Below are positions 44,005 through 52,470 of a stretch of 64,000 nt of DNA, piece by piece. Source of the stretch: Cohnella sp. GbtcB17 (GTDB lineage: Bacteria; Bacillota; Bacilli; Paenibacillales; Paenibacillaceae). Under the pieces are notes generated by a model. The model made no database searches. It was not told the origin of the DNA and worked only from the letters and a program-made list of their open reading frames with translations. The stretch's first letter is position 1; each line of letters opens with the position of its first letter. The position numbers and the translations under genes are program-made. The stretch is from positions 1 through 64,000 of the forward strand of contig NZ_JAGXJW010000042.1 of NCBI RefSeq assembly GCF_019091135.1. The letters run 5' to 3'.

Positions 44005-44955
44005 TTAAGCGTATAAGAAAAGTCCGGCCGCGCCGACGACGCCGGCATTGTTGCCCAGTTCGGCGGGCACGATGTCCACGCCTTCCTTCGCCGTATCCGT
44101 CGAGAACTTCTCGAACGTCTCGCGGATTTGCTCGAACAAATATTCGCCGGCCTTGCTCACGCCGCCGCCGATGATGAAGCGCTGCGGGTTGACGATGACC
44201 GCGAGCGCCGCCATCGACTTGCCCAGATAGAAGGCCGCCCGCGCGACGATGCGCTGGGACACTTCGTCCCCTGCCTTGGCGGCGTCGAATACATCCTTCG
44301 CCATGATCTTGTCGACCAGGGACAGCGACGTGCGGTCGCCGCGCGCGACGGCGTCGTTCGCCATCCGGATGATGCCGGTCGCCGAGGATACCGTCTCGAG
44401 GCATCCCATCTGGCCGCAGCCGCACTGGATCGCTTCAAGGTCCGGGACGATGGAGATATGGCCCAGCTCGCCCGCCATGCCGTTGAAGCCCTCGATCAAC
44501 CGGCCGTTCACGATGATGCCGCCGCCGACGCCCGTGCCGAGCGTATAGCATACGCAGTTGTGCACCCCGCGGCCGGCGCCGCCCCATACTTCGCCCAACG
44601 CGGCTACGTTGGCGTCGTTGTTGATCTTGACCGGCTTGCCGAGCTTCTCCTCCATGATATGCCGGACCGGCACTTGCCGGAAAGGCAGGTTGGCGGAGAA
44701 CTTGATGATGCCGCCCGGAATGTCGAGGAAACCCGCGATCCCGATGCCGATCCCGTGGACCTGCTCCCACTCGGGCGTGCCGGGAGGCACGAGCGAATGC
44801 ACGTAAGCCGCGATATTGTCCAAAATGCGGTCCGTGCCGAGCTCGGTCTCGGTCGGTCCCTCGTAGGTCCGCAGAAGCTCGCCGAGATGGTTGCACAGAC
44901 CGATCTTGATCGTCGTGCCGCCCAGGTCGACGCCAACGTATAGCGATTGAGACAT
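44005..44955 (-). CDS. glk: Glucokinase (ROK family)
   Basis: Phosphorylates glucose (possibly also mannose) with ATP. The 316-residue product has the ROK ATP-binding start YVGVDLGGTTIKIG, catalytic NNDANVAALGE, ROK signature with GELGHISIVPD, and the zinc-binding CGCGQMGCLE. ATG 44955 was chosen because GAGGT lies ten bases upstream; an upstream GTG at 44967 falls inside that site. It lies between trxB and rapZ, a place held by a Nudix gene in B. subtilis. It would serve free sugars released by the cytoplasmic glycosidases encoded upstream. Confidence 0.94.
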   Translation of the reverse strand: MSQSLYVGVDLGGTTIKIGLCNHLGELLRTYEGPTETELGTDRILDNIAAYVHSLVPPGTPEWEQVHGIGIGIAGFLDIPGGIIKFSANLPFRQVPVRHIMEEKLGKPVKINNDANVAALGEVWGGAGRGVHNCVCYTLGTGVGGGIIVNGRLIEGFNGMAGELGHISIVPDLEAIQCGCGQMGCLETVSSATGIIRMANDAVARGDRTSLSLVDKIMAKDVFDAAKAGDEVSQRIVARAAFYLGKSMAALAVIVNPQRFIIGGGVSKAGEYLFEQIRETFEKFSTDTAKEGVDIVPAELGNNAGVVGAAGLFLYA

Positions 44956-44994
44956 AGTGTTAGACACCTCTTGAAAGTAATGGATAAGTCATCA

Positions 44995-45024
44995 AGCGAG
45001 AAGCGCCGGCTTCCAGGCCGGCGC
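44995..45024 (-). terminator. Possible weak terminator after trxB
   Basis: GCGCCGGC and GCCGGCGC form an 8 bp stem with a 6-base loop, followed by TTCTCGCTT, a poor T-run. It may attenuate rather than stop transcription into glk. Confidence 0.45.
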
Positions 45025-45039
45025 GCCTCATCCTGCCGA

Positions 45040-45996
45040 TCAGCCTAGCGACTGGCTCCAGTCGTGAACCATATGGCCCTCGAGATACTTCTCGCAATCG
45101 AGCGCCGCCATGCAGCCGCTGCCCGCTGCGGTGATCGCCTGACGGTACTTCGTGTCCTGCACGTCTCCGCAAGCGAATACGCCGGGGATGTTCGTCTCGG
45201 AGGAGCCCGGCTTCGTCACGATATAGCCGTTTTCGTCGGTCACGACCTGGCCGCCCAGGAACTTCGTGTTCGGCGTATGGCCGATGGCGACGAAGACACC
45301 GTCCGTCGGCAGCACTTCTTCTTCGCCCGTCTTATTGTCGCGGACCTTCAGCCCGGTGACGCCAAGCGGGCCGGCGACGACCTCGAGCGGCGTCTTGTCG
45401 AGTCCCCATGCGATCTTCGGATTCTCTCGCGCGCGGTCCTGCATGATCTTCGAAGCGCGCAGCTCTTCGCGGCGGTGGACCAGCGTCAACTCCGAGGCGA
45501 AGCGCGTCAGGAAGTTCGCTTCCTCCATCGCGGAGTCGCCGCCGCCGATGACGATGATCTTCTTGTTGCGGAAGAAAAACCCGTCGCAGGTCGCGCAGGT
45601 GCTGACGCCACGTCCGACGTTGTCCTTCTCGCCGGCGATGCCCAGATACTTGGCCGATGCGCCTGTCGAGATGATGAGGCTCTCTCCCTTCAGCGTCTCG
45701 CCGCCTTCAAGGTTGAGCGTGAACGGCCGCTCTCCGAGCTCGACCGAGTTGATCCAGCCCGTGCGGAACTGCGCGCCGAAGCGCTCCGCCTGCTTGCGCA
45801 TGTTCGCCATTAGATCGGGTCCCATGATGCCTTCGGGGAAGCCCGGGAAGTTCTCGACCTCCGTCGTCGTGGTCAGTTGTCCGCCCGGCTCCGGGCCTTC
45901 GATGACGAGCGGGTTCATGTTGGCGCGCGCCAGATAGATGGCAGCCGTGAGGCCCGCCGGTCCTGTTCCGATTACGATGCTCTTATAGATAGTCAT
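45040..45996 (-). CDS. trxB: Thioredoxin reductase
   Basis: NADPH-dependent flavoenzyme that reduces thioredoxin. 318 residues: FAD motif IGTGPAGLTAAIY at the N-terminus, redox-active CATC in STCATCDGFFF (about residues 134-144), NADPH motif VIGGGDSAMEEA, and the second FAD motif GVFACGDVQD. It starts 51 bases after the TPR gene, so the two are probably co-transcribed. Confidence 0.97.
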   Translation of the reverse strand: MTIYKSIVIGTGPAGLTAAIYLARANMNPLVIEGPEPGGQLTTTTEVENFPGFPEGIMGPDLMANMRKQAERFGAQFRTGWINSVELGERPFTLNLEGGETLKGESLIISTGASAKYLGIAGEKDNVGRGVSTCATCDGFFFRNKKIIVIGGGDSAMEEANFLTRFASELTLVHRREELRASKIMQDRARENPKIAWGLDKTPLEVVAGPLGVTGLKVRDNKTGEEEVLPTDGVFVAIGHTPNTKFLGGQVVTDENGYIVTKPGSSETNIPGVFACGDVQDTKYRQAITAAGSGCMAALDCEKYLEGHMVHDWSQSLG

Positions 45997-46047
45997 GCGT
46001 CCTGGTCCTCCTCGGCCTGATCTTGAGATTGTAGGAATCGATTCGGT

Positions 46048-47787
46048 TTAAGATCGATCCTGAAATGCGCGGTTCGTCAGCTTCAGCTTCTCGCGAATGC
46101 CGCAAGCCTCGTCGATCCGTCCCGCGTAGCGGCTGATGCTCCCCTGCGAAGCGCCGTATACGTCCATCAGCTCGGCGTATGTAATGCTCCTGCGGTGCAT
46201 TTTCGCCGTCCAGTATTCGAGCGCCGCGGCCCATCCCGCCGCATTGCGAAGCTTCGGCACATCGGGATAGACGCGCGAGAGATAGTCGACCCACAGCGTC
46301 ATCATGTCATGCTGCTGCACGACGTCGTACCGTCCGGCCATCCGCTCCATCGCCTGCTCCAGCACGCCCTGCCAGTCGCTGTCCCAGACGGGCAGCCTGG
46401 CGGATCTGCGCCTCGCGTCGAGCATCAGCGGCCGGCCGTCGAAGACGACCGCGAGCGCGTCCTCGACGCCGATCGAGCGCAGCACCAGCACGGCGACGCG
46501 CTTGAGATCGTCCTCTTCCTCCGCGTCGACGAGAAACGCCTTCAGCGCTTCGATGACCTCCTCGTCGGCAACCAGGCCCAGCGCCTGGATAACCTGCATC
46601 TTCGTCCGGCGGTCGCCGTGTCGCAACGCCCAGAAGAACGAAGAGCGCACGAGCGGATCCTTCTTGAGCGTCTCGGAGATCCGTTCGGGGTGCTTTTCCC
46701 ACTCGCGGAACTGCTCGTCGAACGGCATATGGTAGTGGTACTGGGTCGGCGGACTCGCTTCTCCCTGTCTTACCTTAGCCAATTTGCCCAAATAGAAATC
46801 AGCGACGGCCGGCGACGCGTCGAGCCGCCTCGCCTGCAGCCAGTGGCGCTCGGCCTCGTCGAACCGCCCGATGTTCGCCGATGCGACGGCCGCGAAGTGA
46901 TGCAGGCTCGGCTCGGCCGACAGCTCGCCTTTGCGGAGGAGCCGGGTGAAGTGAACGTAGGCTTCGCGATGTTCGCCGACAATCCCCATCGTCGTGCCCA
47001 GCTTGAATACGTGCTCCGGATGAATCGGAATCGTCTTCTTCAGCAGGCTGAGCAACGATGCGAGATCCTCTCGCCGGTTGACGTGCTGGTAGAAGATCGC
47101 CAGGTTGCAAAGCGCGTGCAAATTGCCCGGCTCCGCCTTCAGCACTTCGCCGATCGTCTGCACGGACTTGTCGAACAGGCCCATATAATAGTAGGCGAGC
47201 CCCAGGTTGTTGCGCGCGGCGAGGAAGTCCGGCTTCTGGACCAGAATGTCCTCCAGCAGCCGCACCGCCTCGGAAAACCGTCCCGCCTCCAACAGCTCCC
47301 GGGCCTTGTCGTGTTCGTAGAGACTCTCCTTGGCCTTGATCGTGGACAGCTTGGTCGGACGCTTCAGCTCGTAGACGAGCAGGTCGAGCAATTCGTCCGC
47401 CTCGTCGAGGAACTGGCCGTCAGGATCGTTCTCAAGGTAGGTGACGAGCGACTCCTCGGCCGCTTCGAAAAGCTCCATGTTGGCATAGTTGTTCGCCAGA
47501 TAATAATGGCACTCCGTCATGCCCGGATCGATGCGCTCCAGCACCGACCGCAGGATGTCGTTGGACTCCTCGTAGCGCCCCATCTCGGACAGGATGCCCG
47601 CCATGTTGCAGTGGTTCACCGGATTCTCCGGCTCGTATTCGACGGCACGGCGGAAATACTTCAGCGCCTTGTCGTAATGATAGCGGTCCAGCGACTGTAC
47701 GGCGCGCTCAAAGAAAAACGTCGCGTCCAGCGACAACGGAATGACTTTGGTGCGGCGGCCGGCGACCACTCGCTTGCGCGGATTCAT
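46048..47787 (-). CDS. TPR-repeat protein (YvcD-like)
   Basis: 579 residues, cytoplasmic. The first 370 residues are tetratricopeptide repeats (for example YHYDKALKYFRRAVEYEPEN and LAARNNLGLAYYYMGLF), so it is probably a protein-binding scaffold. The centre has a HEAT-like stretch (VIQALGLVADEEVIEALKAF), and the last about 60 residues contain ITYAELMDVYGASQGSISRY, which reads like a helix-turn-helix. The position between prs/his and trxB matches yvcD of B. subtilis, whose function is unknown to me. ATG 47787 has GGGGAGGTG eight bases upstream; an extended -10 promoter lies about 125 bases upstream. Confidence 0.82.
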   Translation of the reverse strand: MNPRKRVVAGRRTKVIPLSLDATFFFERAVQSLDRYHYDKALKYFRRAVEYEPENPVNHCNMAGILSEMGRYEESNDILRSVLERIDPGMTECHYYLANNYANMELFEAAEESLVTYLENDPDGQFLDEADELLDLLVYELKRPTKLSTIKAKESLYEHDKARELLEAGRFSEAVRLLEDILVQKPDFLAARNNLGLAYYYMGLFDKSVQTIGEVLKAEPGNLHALCNLAIFYQHVNRREDLASLLSLLKKTIPIHPEHVFKLGTTMGIVGEHREAYVHFTRLLRKGELSAEPSLHHFAAVASANIGRFDEAERHWLQARRLDASPAVADFYLGKLAKVRQGEASPPTQYHYHMPFDEQFREWEKHPERISETLKKDPLVRSSFFWALRHGDRRTKMQVIQALGLVADEEVIEALKAFLVDAEEEDDLKRVAVLVLRSIGVEDALAVVFDGRPLMLDARRRSARLPVWDSDWQGVLEQAMERMAGRYDVVQQHDMMTLWVDYLSRVYPDVPKLRNAAGWAAALEYWTAKMHRRSITYAELMDVYGASQGSISRYAGRIDEACGIREKLKLTNRAFQDRS

Positions 47788-47910
47788 CGTCAAGGCACCT
47801 CCCCCCGGTCGTATAGTAGTTTGTTCGTCTTGCGCCTGACAATCCCGATTCGTTGGCTGCCTCTCGCGGCGAGCCGCCGGTCCTCGGCCGGACCGGAACA
47901 TGTTAAACCG

Positions 47911-47938
47911 ATTATAACACAGCAATGCCATCCATCAA
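47911..47938 (-). promoter_or_regulatory. Promoter of the TPR gene-trxB unit
   Basis: -35 TTGATG, 16 bp spacer, extended -10 TGTTATAAT (hexamer at 47911-47916). The predicted start lies about 115 bases before the TPR start codon. Confidence 0.7.
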
Positions 47939-48030
47939 ATGAAAAAGGACCGTCCGGGCGTGTCGCGGCCTGTCGTTCCGCGCGTATAGGAAGCGCAGTA
48001 TTCACCGCGCCCTACGGAACTGCGGAGCAA

Positions 48031-48073
48031 ATAAAAACGCGGCTCCCGCGCGAATCGCGCAGGTTGCCGCGCC
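48031..48073 (-). terminator. Terminator after prs
   Basis: CGCGGC and GCCGCG enclose a second TGCGCG/CGCGCG stem and are followed by TTTTTATTT on the minus strand. Confidence 0.85.
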
Positions 48074-48092
48074 TAGCATGCTTTGCTTAGGG

Positions 48093-49043
48093 TTATACGC
48101 CGGCCGTCTTGAACAGCGTGCTGATCGAGCCGCCTTCGGTGATGATCCGGGTCGCTTCGGCCAGCATCGGCGCTACGGACAGCACCTTGAAGCGGTCGGA
48201 GCGGTCGTTCGGCAGCAGGATCGAATCCGTCACGACGACCTCGCGGATGCTCGGATGATCGAGCTTCTGCAGGGCGTTGGCGGAGAAGAGCGGATGCGTC
48301 GCGCAGACGTACACGTCCTCCGAGCCGCGCTCCTTGAGACCTTCGACGACGTTCACGATCGTCGTCCCGGTGTCGATCATGTCCTCGATAATGATCGGGG
48401 TGTAGCCCTCGACCTCGCCGATGACGTGCGTGATGACCGATTCGTTGTGCGCGGGACGCTTCTTGATCATGATCGCGAATGGAGAATCGAGCTGGTTGGC
48501 CAGCTTCTCCGCCGTGGAAGCTCGTCCGGCGTCCGGCGAGACGATGACCGGATTGCGGATGTTCTTCGCCCGCAGGTAGTCGCTGATCAGGTCCAGCGCG
48601 GTCAAATGGTCGACCGGGATGTTGAAGAAGCCTTGAATCGCCGGCGCGTGCAGGTCGATCGTGACGATGCGGGTCGCGCCGACCGTCGTCAGCACGTCCG
48701 CGACCATCTTCGCCGAGATCGGCTCGCGCGGCGCGGCCTTGCGCTCTTGGCGGGCATATCCATAGTAAGGGAGCACAATGTTGATCGTACGCGCCGATGC
48801 CCGCTTGGCCGCGTCGATCATGATCAGCAGCTCTACGAAGAAGTCATTGATCGGATGTGACAAAGATTGCACGAGGAACACGTCGCAGTTGCGGATGGTC
48901 TCCTCGTAGTGCACGTACACTTCGCCGCTCTTGAAGCGAGACAGCGTAATCTTGCCTAGCGGCAGCCCGAGCTGCTCGGCGATCTTCTCCGCCAGCACGG
49001 GATTCGACGATCCGGAAAAAATACGAAGCTTGCTGCTGTACAT
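48093..49043 (-). CDS. prs: Ribose-phosphate pyrophosphokinase
   Basis: Makes PRPP from ribose 5-phosphate and ATP. 316 residues: N-terminal LRIFSGSSNPVLAEKIA, the ATP loop with YYGYARQERK, the PRPP-binding signature VIVSPDAGRASTAEKLA, and the ribose-phosphate loop IIEDMIDTGTTI. ATG 49043 has GGAGG upstream; 42 more in-frame residues before it lie beyond the promoter. The gene sits next to the his operon rather than beside glmU, the usual Bacillales location, so it may be a second copy that supplies PRPP to HisG. Confidence 0.95.
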   Translation of the reverse strand: MYSSKLRIFSGSSNPVLAEKIAEQLGLPLGKITLSRFKSGEVYVHYEETIRNCDVFLVQSLSHPINDFFVELLIMIDAAKRASARTINIVLPYYGYARQERKAAPREPISAKMVADVLTTVGATRIVTIDLHAPAIQGFFNIPVDHLTALDLISDYLRAKNIRNPVIVSPDAGRASTAEKLANQLDSPFAIMIKKRPAHNESVITHVIGEVEGYTPIIIEDMIDTGTTIVNVVEGLKERGSEDVYVCATHPLFSANALQKLDHPSIREVVVTDSILLPNDRSDRFKVLSVAPMLAEATRIITEGGSISTLFKTAGV

Positions 49044-49094
49044 TGTGCGCCTCCAAGATTTTTCACTAGCGGCTTTGCCGCATTTATCCCCTCT

Positions 49095-49123
49095 ATTATA
49101 CATGACGCCGGTAGGATAGCCAA
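49095..49123 (-). promoter_or_regulatory. prs promoter
   Basis: -35 TTGGCT (49118-49123), 17 bp spacer, -10 TATAAT (49095-49100). A small GCGGC/GCCGC hairpin lies in the leader at 49069-49081. Confidence 0.75.
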
Positions 49124-49228
49124 AGGGTTCTGTGTCATATCCCGACTGGTAATTCACTTTAATTGGCACATTTTCGTCACTTTTCGAGCCGCGCGCGTCG
49201 AATCTTGGCCGTTAACCGCGGCACGACA

Positions 49229-49273
49229 AGCCGCCGGCCCCCGCGTCCTTTGCGGGACGGGAAACCGGCGGCT
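49229..49273 (-). other. GC-rich hairpin after hisIE
   Basis: AGCCGCCGG and CCGGCGGCT form a 9 bp stem within 10 bases of the hisIE stop, but no T-run follows on the minus strand. It may protect the his mRNA 3' end or mark a factor-dependent stop. Confidence 0.5.
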
Positions 49274-49279
49274 GCGCGG

Positions 49280-49939
49280 TCAATTCTTTTTAGTCGGCTT
49301 GCGGTGGCGGAACTCAAGCTCGCTCAGCACATCGTCCAGCGGAATATTCTCCTGGCGCAGCAGCACCATCAAATGGAAAATGAGATCGGCCGCTTCCGCG
49401 CGCGTCTCCGCCTTGTCGTGGTTTTTCGCGCCGATGATGACCTCCGCGGTCTCCTCGCCGATCTTTTTCAGAATCTTGTCCAGACCCTTGTCGAAAAGAT
49501 ACGTCGTGTAGGAGCCCTCGGGCCGCTCGGCATGGCGCTTCGCGATCGTCGATTCCAGCTCGGTGAGCGGCGCGAAGCGATCGGCTGCAGGCAGCGCTTC
49601 CTGCTGCAGCTCGCCGGACGCGTCGCGATAGAAGCAGCTGTAGCTGCCGGTGTGGCAGGCCGGGCCATTCGGGACAACCTGCACCAGCAGCGTGTCGCCG
49701 TCGCAATCGTAGCGCAGGGACACGACCTTCTGGGTATTGCCGCTCGTCGCGCCTTTGTGCCACAGTTCCTGCCGGGACCGGCTCCAAAATACCGTCTCCC
49801 CTTTTCCCAGCGTCAGGGCAAGAGACTCCTTGTTCATATAGGCCATCATCAGAACTTCCTTGCTGACCGCGTCCTGCACGATCGCGGGCACGAGTCCGTC
49901 CGCGTCCCATTTGATCAAATCCGCCAGCGTCTCGCTCAT
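49280..49939 (-). CDS. hisIE: Bifunctional phosphoribosyl-AMP cyclohydrolase / phosphoribosyl-ATP pyrophosphatase
   Basis: Steps two and three of histidine synthesis in one 219-residue protein. The HisI half (about 1-115) has the Zn/Mg ligands in RYDCDGDTLLVQV and HTGSYSCFYR; the HisE half (about 120-219) has PEGSYTTYLF, the EETAEVIIGAK metal-binding helix and EAADLIFHLMVLL. The start overlaps the hisF stop by four bases (ATGA), so it is translationally coupled. It is the last gene of the operon. Confidence 0.97.
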   Translation of the reverse strand: MSETLADLIKWDADGLVPAIVQDAVSKEVLMMAYMNKESLALTLGKGETVFWSRSRQELWHKGATSGNTQKVVSLRYDCDGDTLLVQVVPNGPACHTGSYSCFYRDASGELQQEALPAADRFAPLTELESTIAKRHAERPEGSYTTYLFDKGLDKILKKIGEETAEVIIGAKNHDKAETRAEAADLIFHLMVLLRQENIPLDDVLSELEFRHRKPTKKN

Positions 49940-50694
49940 CTCACATTCACTCCTTGGCTCCGCAGGGCGTCCTTCACCTCGCGGATCGTCACTTCTTTAT
50001 AGTGGAAAATGCTCGCGGCAAGCGCCGCGTCCGCGTGTCCCTGCGAGAAGGCGTCCGCGAAATGCGAGGCGTTGCCCGCGCCGCCCGAAGCGATGACGGG
50101 AATGCCGACGCTGTCGGATACGGCGCGCGTCAGCGCGTTGTCGAACCCGTCCTTCGTGCCGTCGGCGTCCATGCTCGTGAGCAGCAGTTCGCCTGCGCCG
50201 CGGCGCTCCGCTTCCTGTGCCCAGGCGACCGCCCGGATGCCCGTCGGATTGCGTCCGCCGTGCGTGAAGATCTCCCATTCGCCCCACTCGGCGTTGTACT
50301 TTGCGTCGATGGCGACGACGATGCACTGCGCCCCGAACACGCGCGAGCCGTCCGAGATCAGATCCGGATTGCGAATCGCCGCCGTGTTGATCCCGATCTT
50401 GTCGGCGCCGGCGCGCAACAGCCGCTTCATGTCCTCGACCGCGGAGATGCCGCCGCCCACCGTGAACGGAATCGTGATCTCGCCGGCCGTCCTCCGTACG
50501 ACGTCGACCATCGTGGCGCGGCCTTCGACCGAAGCCGATATATCGAGGAACACCAGCTCGTCGGCGCCTTCGCGATCGTAGATCTCGGCCAGCTCGACCG
50601 GGTCCCCCGCGTCGCGCAGGTTGACGAAGTTGACGCCCTTGACGACCCGCCCGTCCTTCACGTCGAGGCAGGGAATGATCCGTTTTGCCAACAT
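49936..50694 (-). CDS. hisF: Imidazole glycerol phosphate synthase subunit HisF
   Basis: Cyclase subunit that, with HisH, forms imidazole glycerol phosphate and AICAR. 252-residue half-barrel-duplicated TIM fold: LAKRIIPCLDVKDGRVVKG with the catalytic Asp, the VGGGISAVEDM phosphate site, ELLLTSMDADGTKDG with the second catalytic Asp, and VIASGGAGNASHF. ATG 50694 has AAAGGAGG upstream. It follows hisA at 96 bases. Confidence 0.97.
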   Translation of the reverse strand: MLAKRIIPCLDVKDGRVVKGVNFVNLRDAGDPVELAEIYDREGADELVFLDISASVEGRATMVDVVRRTAGEITIPFTVGGGISAVEDMKRLLRAGADKIGINTAAIRNPDLISDGSRVFGAQCIVVAIDAKYNAEWGEWEIFTHGGRNPTGIRAVAWAQEAERRGAGELLLTSMDADGTKDGFDNALTRAVSDSVGIPVIASGGAGNASHFADAFSQGHADAALAASIFHYKEVTIREVKDALRSQGVNVR

Positions 50695-50790
50695 AAGCTT
50701 GCCTCCTTTGCCTGCTTGGATTGCTGAGGCAGCATTCCCTATGCCGCGATTCGCTGCCGTTGTGCGATACGATCGCACATCTCCCAACTA

Positions 50791-51522
50791 TTACTTGTAA
50801 GCCGCGACCGCCTCGGACAGCGAGATGCTGCCGGTATAGAGCGCTTTGCCGACGATCGCGCCGCCGACGCCGTCCGCCGCGTGCTTCGACAGGTTCGCCA
50901 GATCCTCCGGCTTGCTGACGCCGCCCGACGCGATGACCGTACGGCCCGATACTTGCGCCAGGCGCACGATTGCCTCGACGTTCGGTCCGCCCATCATGCC
51001 GTCGCGGGAGATATCCGTGAAAATGAACGTCTCCGCGCCCTCGGCCGCCAGTTCCTTCGCCAGATCCTCCGCGCGCACCTGCGACGTCTCGAGCCAGCCT
51101 CGCGTTGCCACGAAGCCGTCCCGGGCGTCGATACCGATCGCCACTTTGCCGCCGTGCTTGGCCAGCACCTTCGAGACGAAGGCGCGGTCTTCGATCGCCG
51201 CCGTGCCCAGAATGACGCGGGACACGCCAAGCGACAGCAGCCGCTCCACGTCCGCCTCGGTCCGAAGGCCGCCGCCCACCTGTACGGGCACCTGCACGGC
51301 ACGCGCGATCCGACCGATCAGCTCGTCATTGACCGGATGGCCTGCCTTGGCGCCGTCCAGATCGACGAGATGCACCCACTCGCCGCCCTGCGCTTCCCAA
51401 TCCCTGGCCGCGGACACCGGATCGTCGTTGTACACCGTCTCGCGGTTATAGTCGCCCTGAACCAGACGGACGGCTTTGCCGCCGCGGATGTCAATGGCCG
51501 GGTAGATAATAAAATTGGACAA
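50791..51522 (-). CDS. hisA: ProFAR isomerase HisA
   Basis: Isomerises the aminoaldose ProFAR to PRFAR. 243-residue TIM barrel similar to HisF: IIYPAIDIRGGKAVRLVQGD with the catalytic Asp, VQVGGGLRTEADV, FIFTDISRDGMMGGPN with the second Asp, and VIASGGVSKPEDL. The best start is TTG 51522, since GGAGGT lies seven bases upstream and the next residues are SNFIIYPAID. A 329-base gap filled with a palindromic array separates it from hisH, which is unusual inside this operon. Confidence 0.95.
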   Translation of the reverse strand: MSNFIIYPAIDIRGGKAVRLVQGDYNRETVYNDDPVSAARDWEAQGGEWVHLVDLDGAKAGHPVNDELIGRIARAVQVPVQVGGGLRTEADVERLLSLGVSRVILGTAAIEDRAFVSKVLAKHGGKVAIGIDARDGFVATRGWLETSQVRAEDLAKELAAEGAETFIFTDISRDGMMGGPNVEAIVRLAQVSGRTVIASGGVSKPEDLANLSKHAADGVGGAIVGKALYTGSISLSEAVAAYK

Positions 51523-51598
51523 AGGGATGACCTCCAACTTGTTGACGTTCCTCAGTTCCTCACACTCGCAGGCCTCGCAAGTGCGCTGCCCGGATGCG

Positions 51599-51822
51599 GT
51601 AGAGTAACTTTTCGCCCTTACAGCGCCATTTCGAGCGTCCGCGGATACTGTAGAGTAACTTTTTGCCCTTACTGCACCATCACGAACACCCTCAGGTACT
51701 GTAAAGTAACTTTTTGCCCTTACAACGTCAATTCGAGCGCCGTTGTAAAGTAACATTCCACTCTTACTACGCCATGTCGAGCACCCTAAGATGCTGTAGA
51801 GTAACTTTTTGCCCTTACAGCC
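51599..51822. repeat. Palindromic repeat array inside the his operon
   Basis: About 26-nt elements, GTAGAGTAACTTTTTGCCC then TTACAG, with AGTAAC at 51603, 51654, 51705, 51749 and 51800: spacings 51, 51, 44, 51 bp. On the minus strand each starts CTGTAAGGGCAAAAAG, so the ends pair (CTGTA/TACAG). The 20-25 nt linkers resemble each other (GCCAT-TCGAGC-CC type). It occupies the hisH-hisA gap and would be transcribed with the operon. Confidence 0.85.
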
Positions 51823-51851
51823 TCCGCACCAGCACTAGCACCCGCACCTAC

Positions 51852-52469
51852 CTAAGCTGTCCCGCCTTCGGCCAACTCCACGAACCTCCGCAGCAGCGCC
51901 ACGCCCAGTTCGCCGCTTTTCTCCGGGTGAAACTGCATGCCGCTCACGTTGTCCCGCCCGACGATCGCCGTCACCGGCTGATGGTAATCGGCCGTCGCCA
52001 GCAGGTCCTCGCGCCGCTCGGGCAGCGCATGGTACGAGTGCACGAAGTACACATGTCCCGGCGCCAGCCCCTCGAACAGCGGATGCGACGGCTGCTCGAA
52101 GCTCAGCTCGTTCCAGCCCATATGCGGGACCTTGTAGTCGCCCCGAAACCGCACGACCCGGCCCGGCAGCAAGCCCAGCCCTTCGTGCGTTCCGTGCTCC
52201 TCGCTCTCCGCGAACAGCAGCTGCATGCCCAGGCAGATGCCCAGCAGCGGCTGTCCCGCGGCCGCCGACTCGCGGACGACCGCGTCCAGCCCGGTCTCCC
52301 GCAGATTGCGCATCGCGTCGCCGAAAGCGCCAACGCCCGGCAGAATGACGCCGTCCGCCGCGAGAATCTCCTCGCGAGAAGATGTGACCCGCGCCTCTCG
52401 CCCGAGCCGCTCGACCGCCTTGCTCACGCTATGCAGGTTGCCCATGCCGTAGTCGACGATCGCGATCAT
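51852..52469 (-). CDS. hisH: Imidazole glycerol phosphate synthase subunit HisH
   Basis: Glutaminase subunit that feeds ammonia to HisF. 205-residue class I amidotransferase: AIVDYGMGNLHSVSKA at the start, nucleophile cysteine in LLGICLGMQLLF, and the His/Glu pair in SGMQFHPEKSG. It begins one base after the hisB stop, typical of coupled his genes. Confidence 0.97.
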   Translation of the reverse strand: MIAIVDYGMGNLHSVSKAVERLGREARVTSSREEILAADGVILPGVGAFGDAMRNLRETGLDAVVRESAAAGQPLLGICLGMQLLFAESEEHGTHEGLGLLPGRVVRFRGDYKVPHMGWNELSFEQPSHPLFEGLAPGHVYFVHSYHALPERREDLLATADYHQPVTAIVGRDNVSGMQFHPEKSGELGVALLRRFVELAEGGTA

Positions 52470-52470
52470 C

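Noticed and set aside
44005..44438. Frameshifted second kinase within glk
   Set aside because: Overlapping frames are shadows; the glk frame is continuous with all ROK motifs in order.
51599..51822. CRISPR-like array (about 26-nt repeats, about 25-nt spacers)
   Set aside because: Linkers between repeats are similar to each other, repeats are degenerate, the period is shorter than usual, and no cas gene is present. The same applies to the other five arrays.
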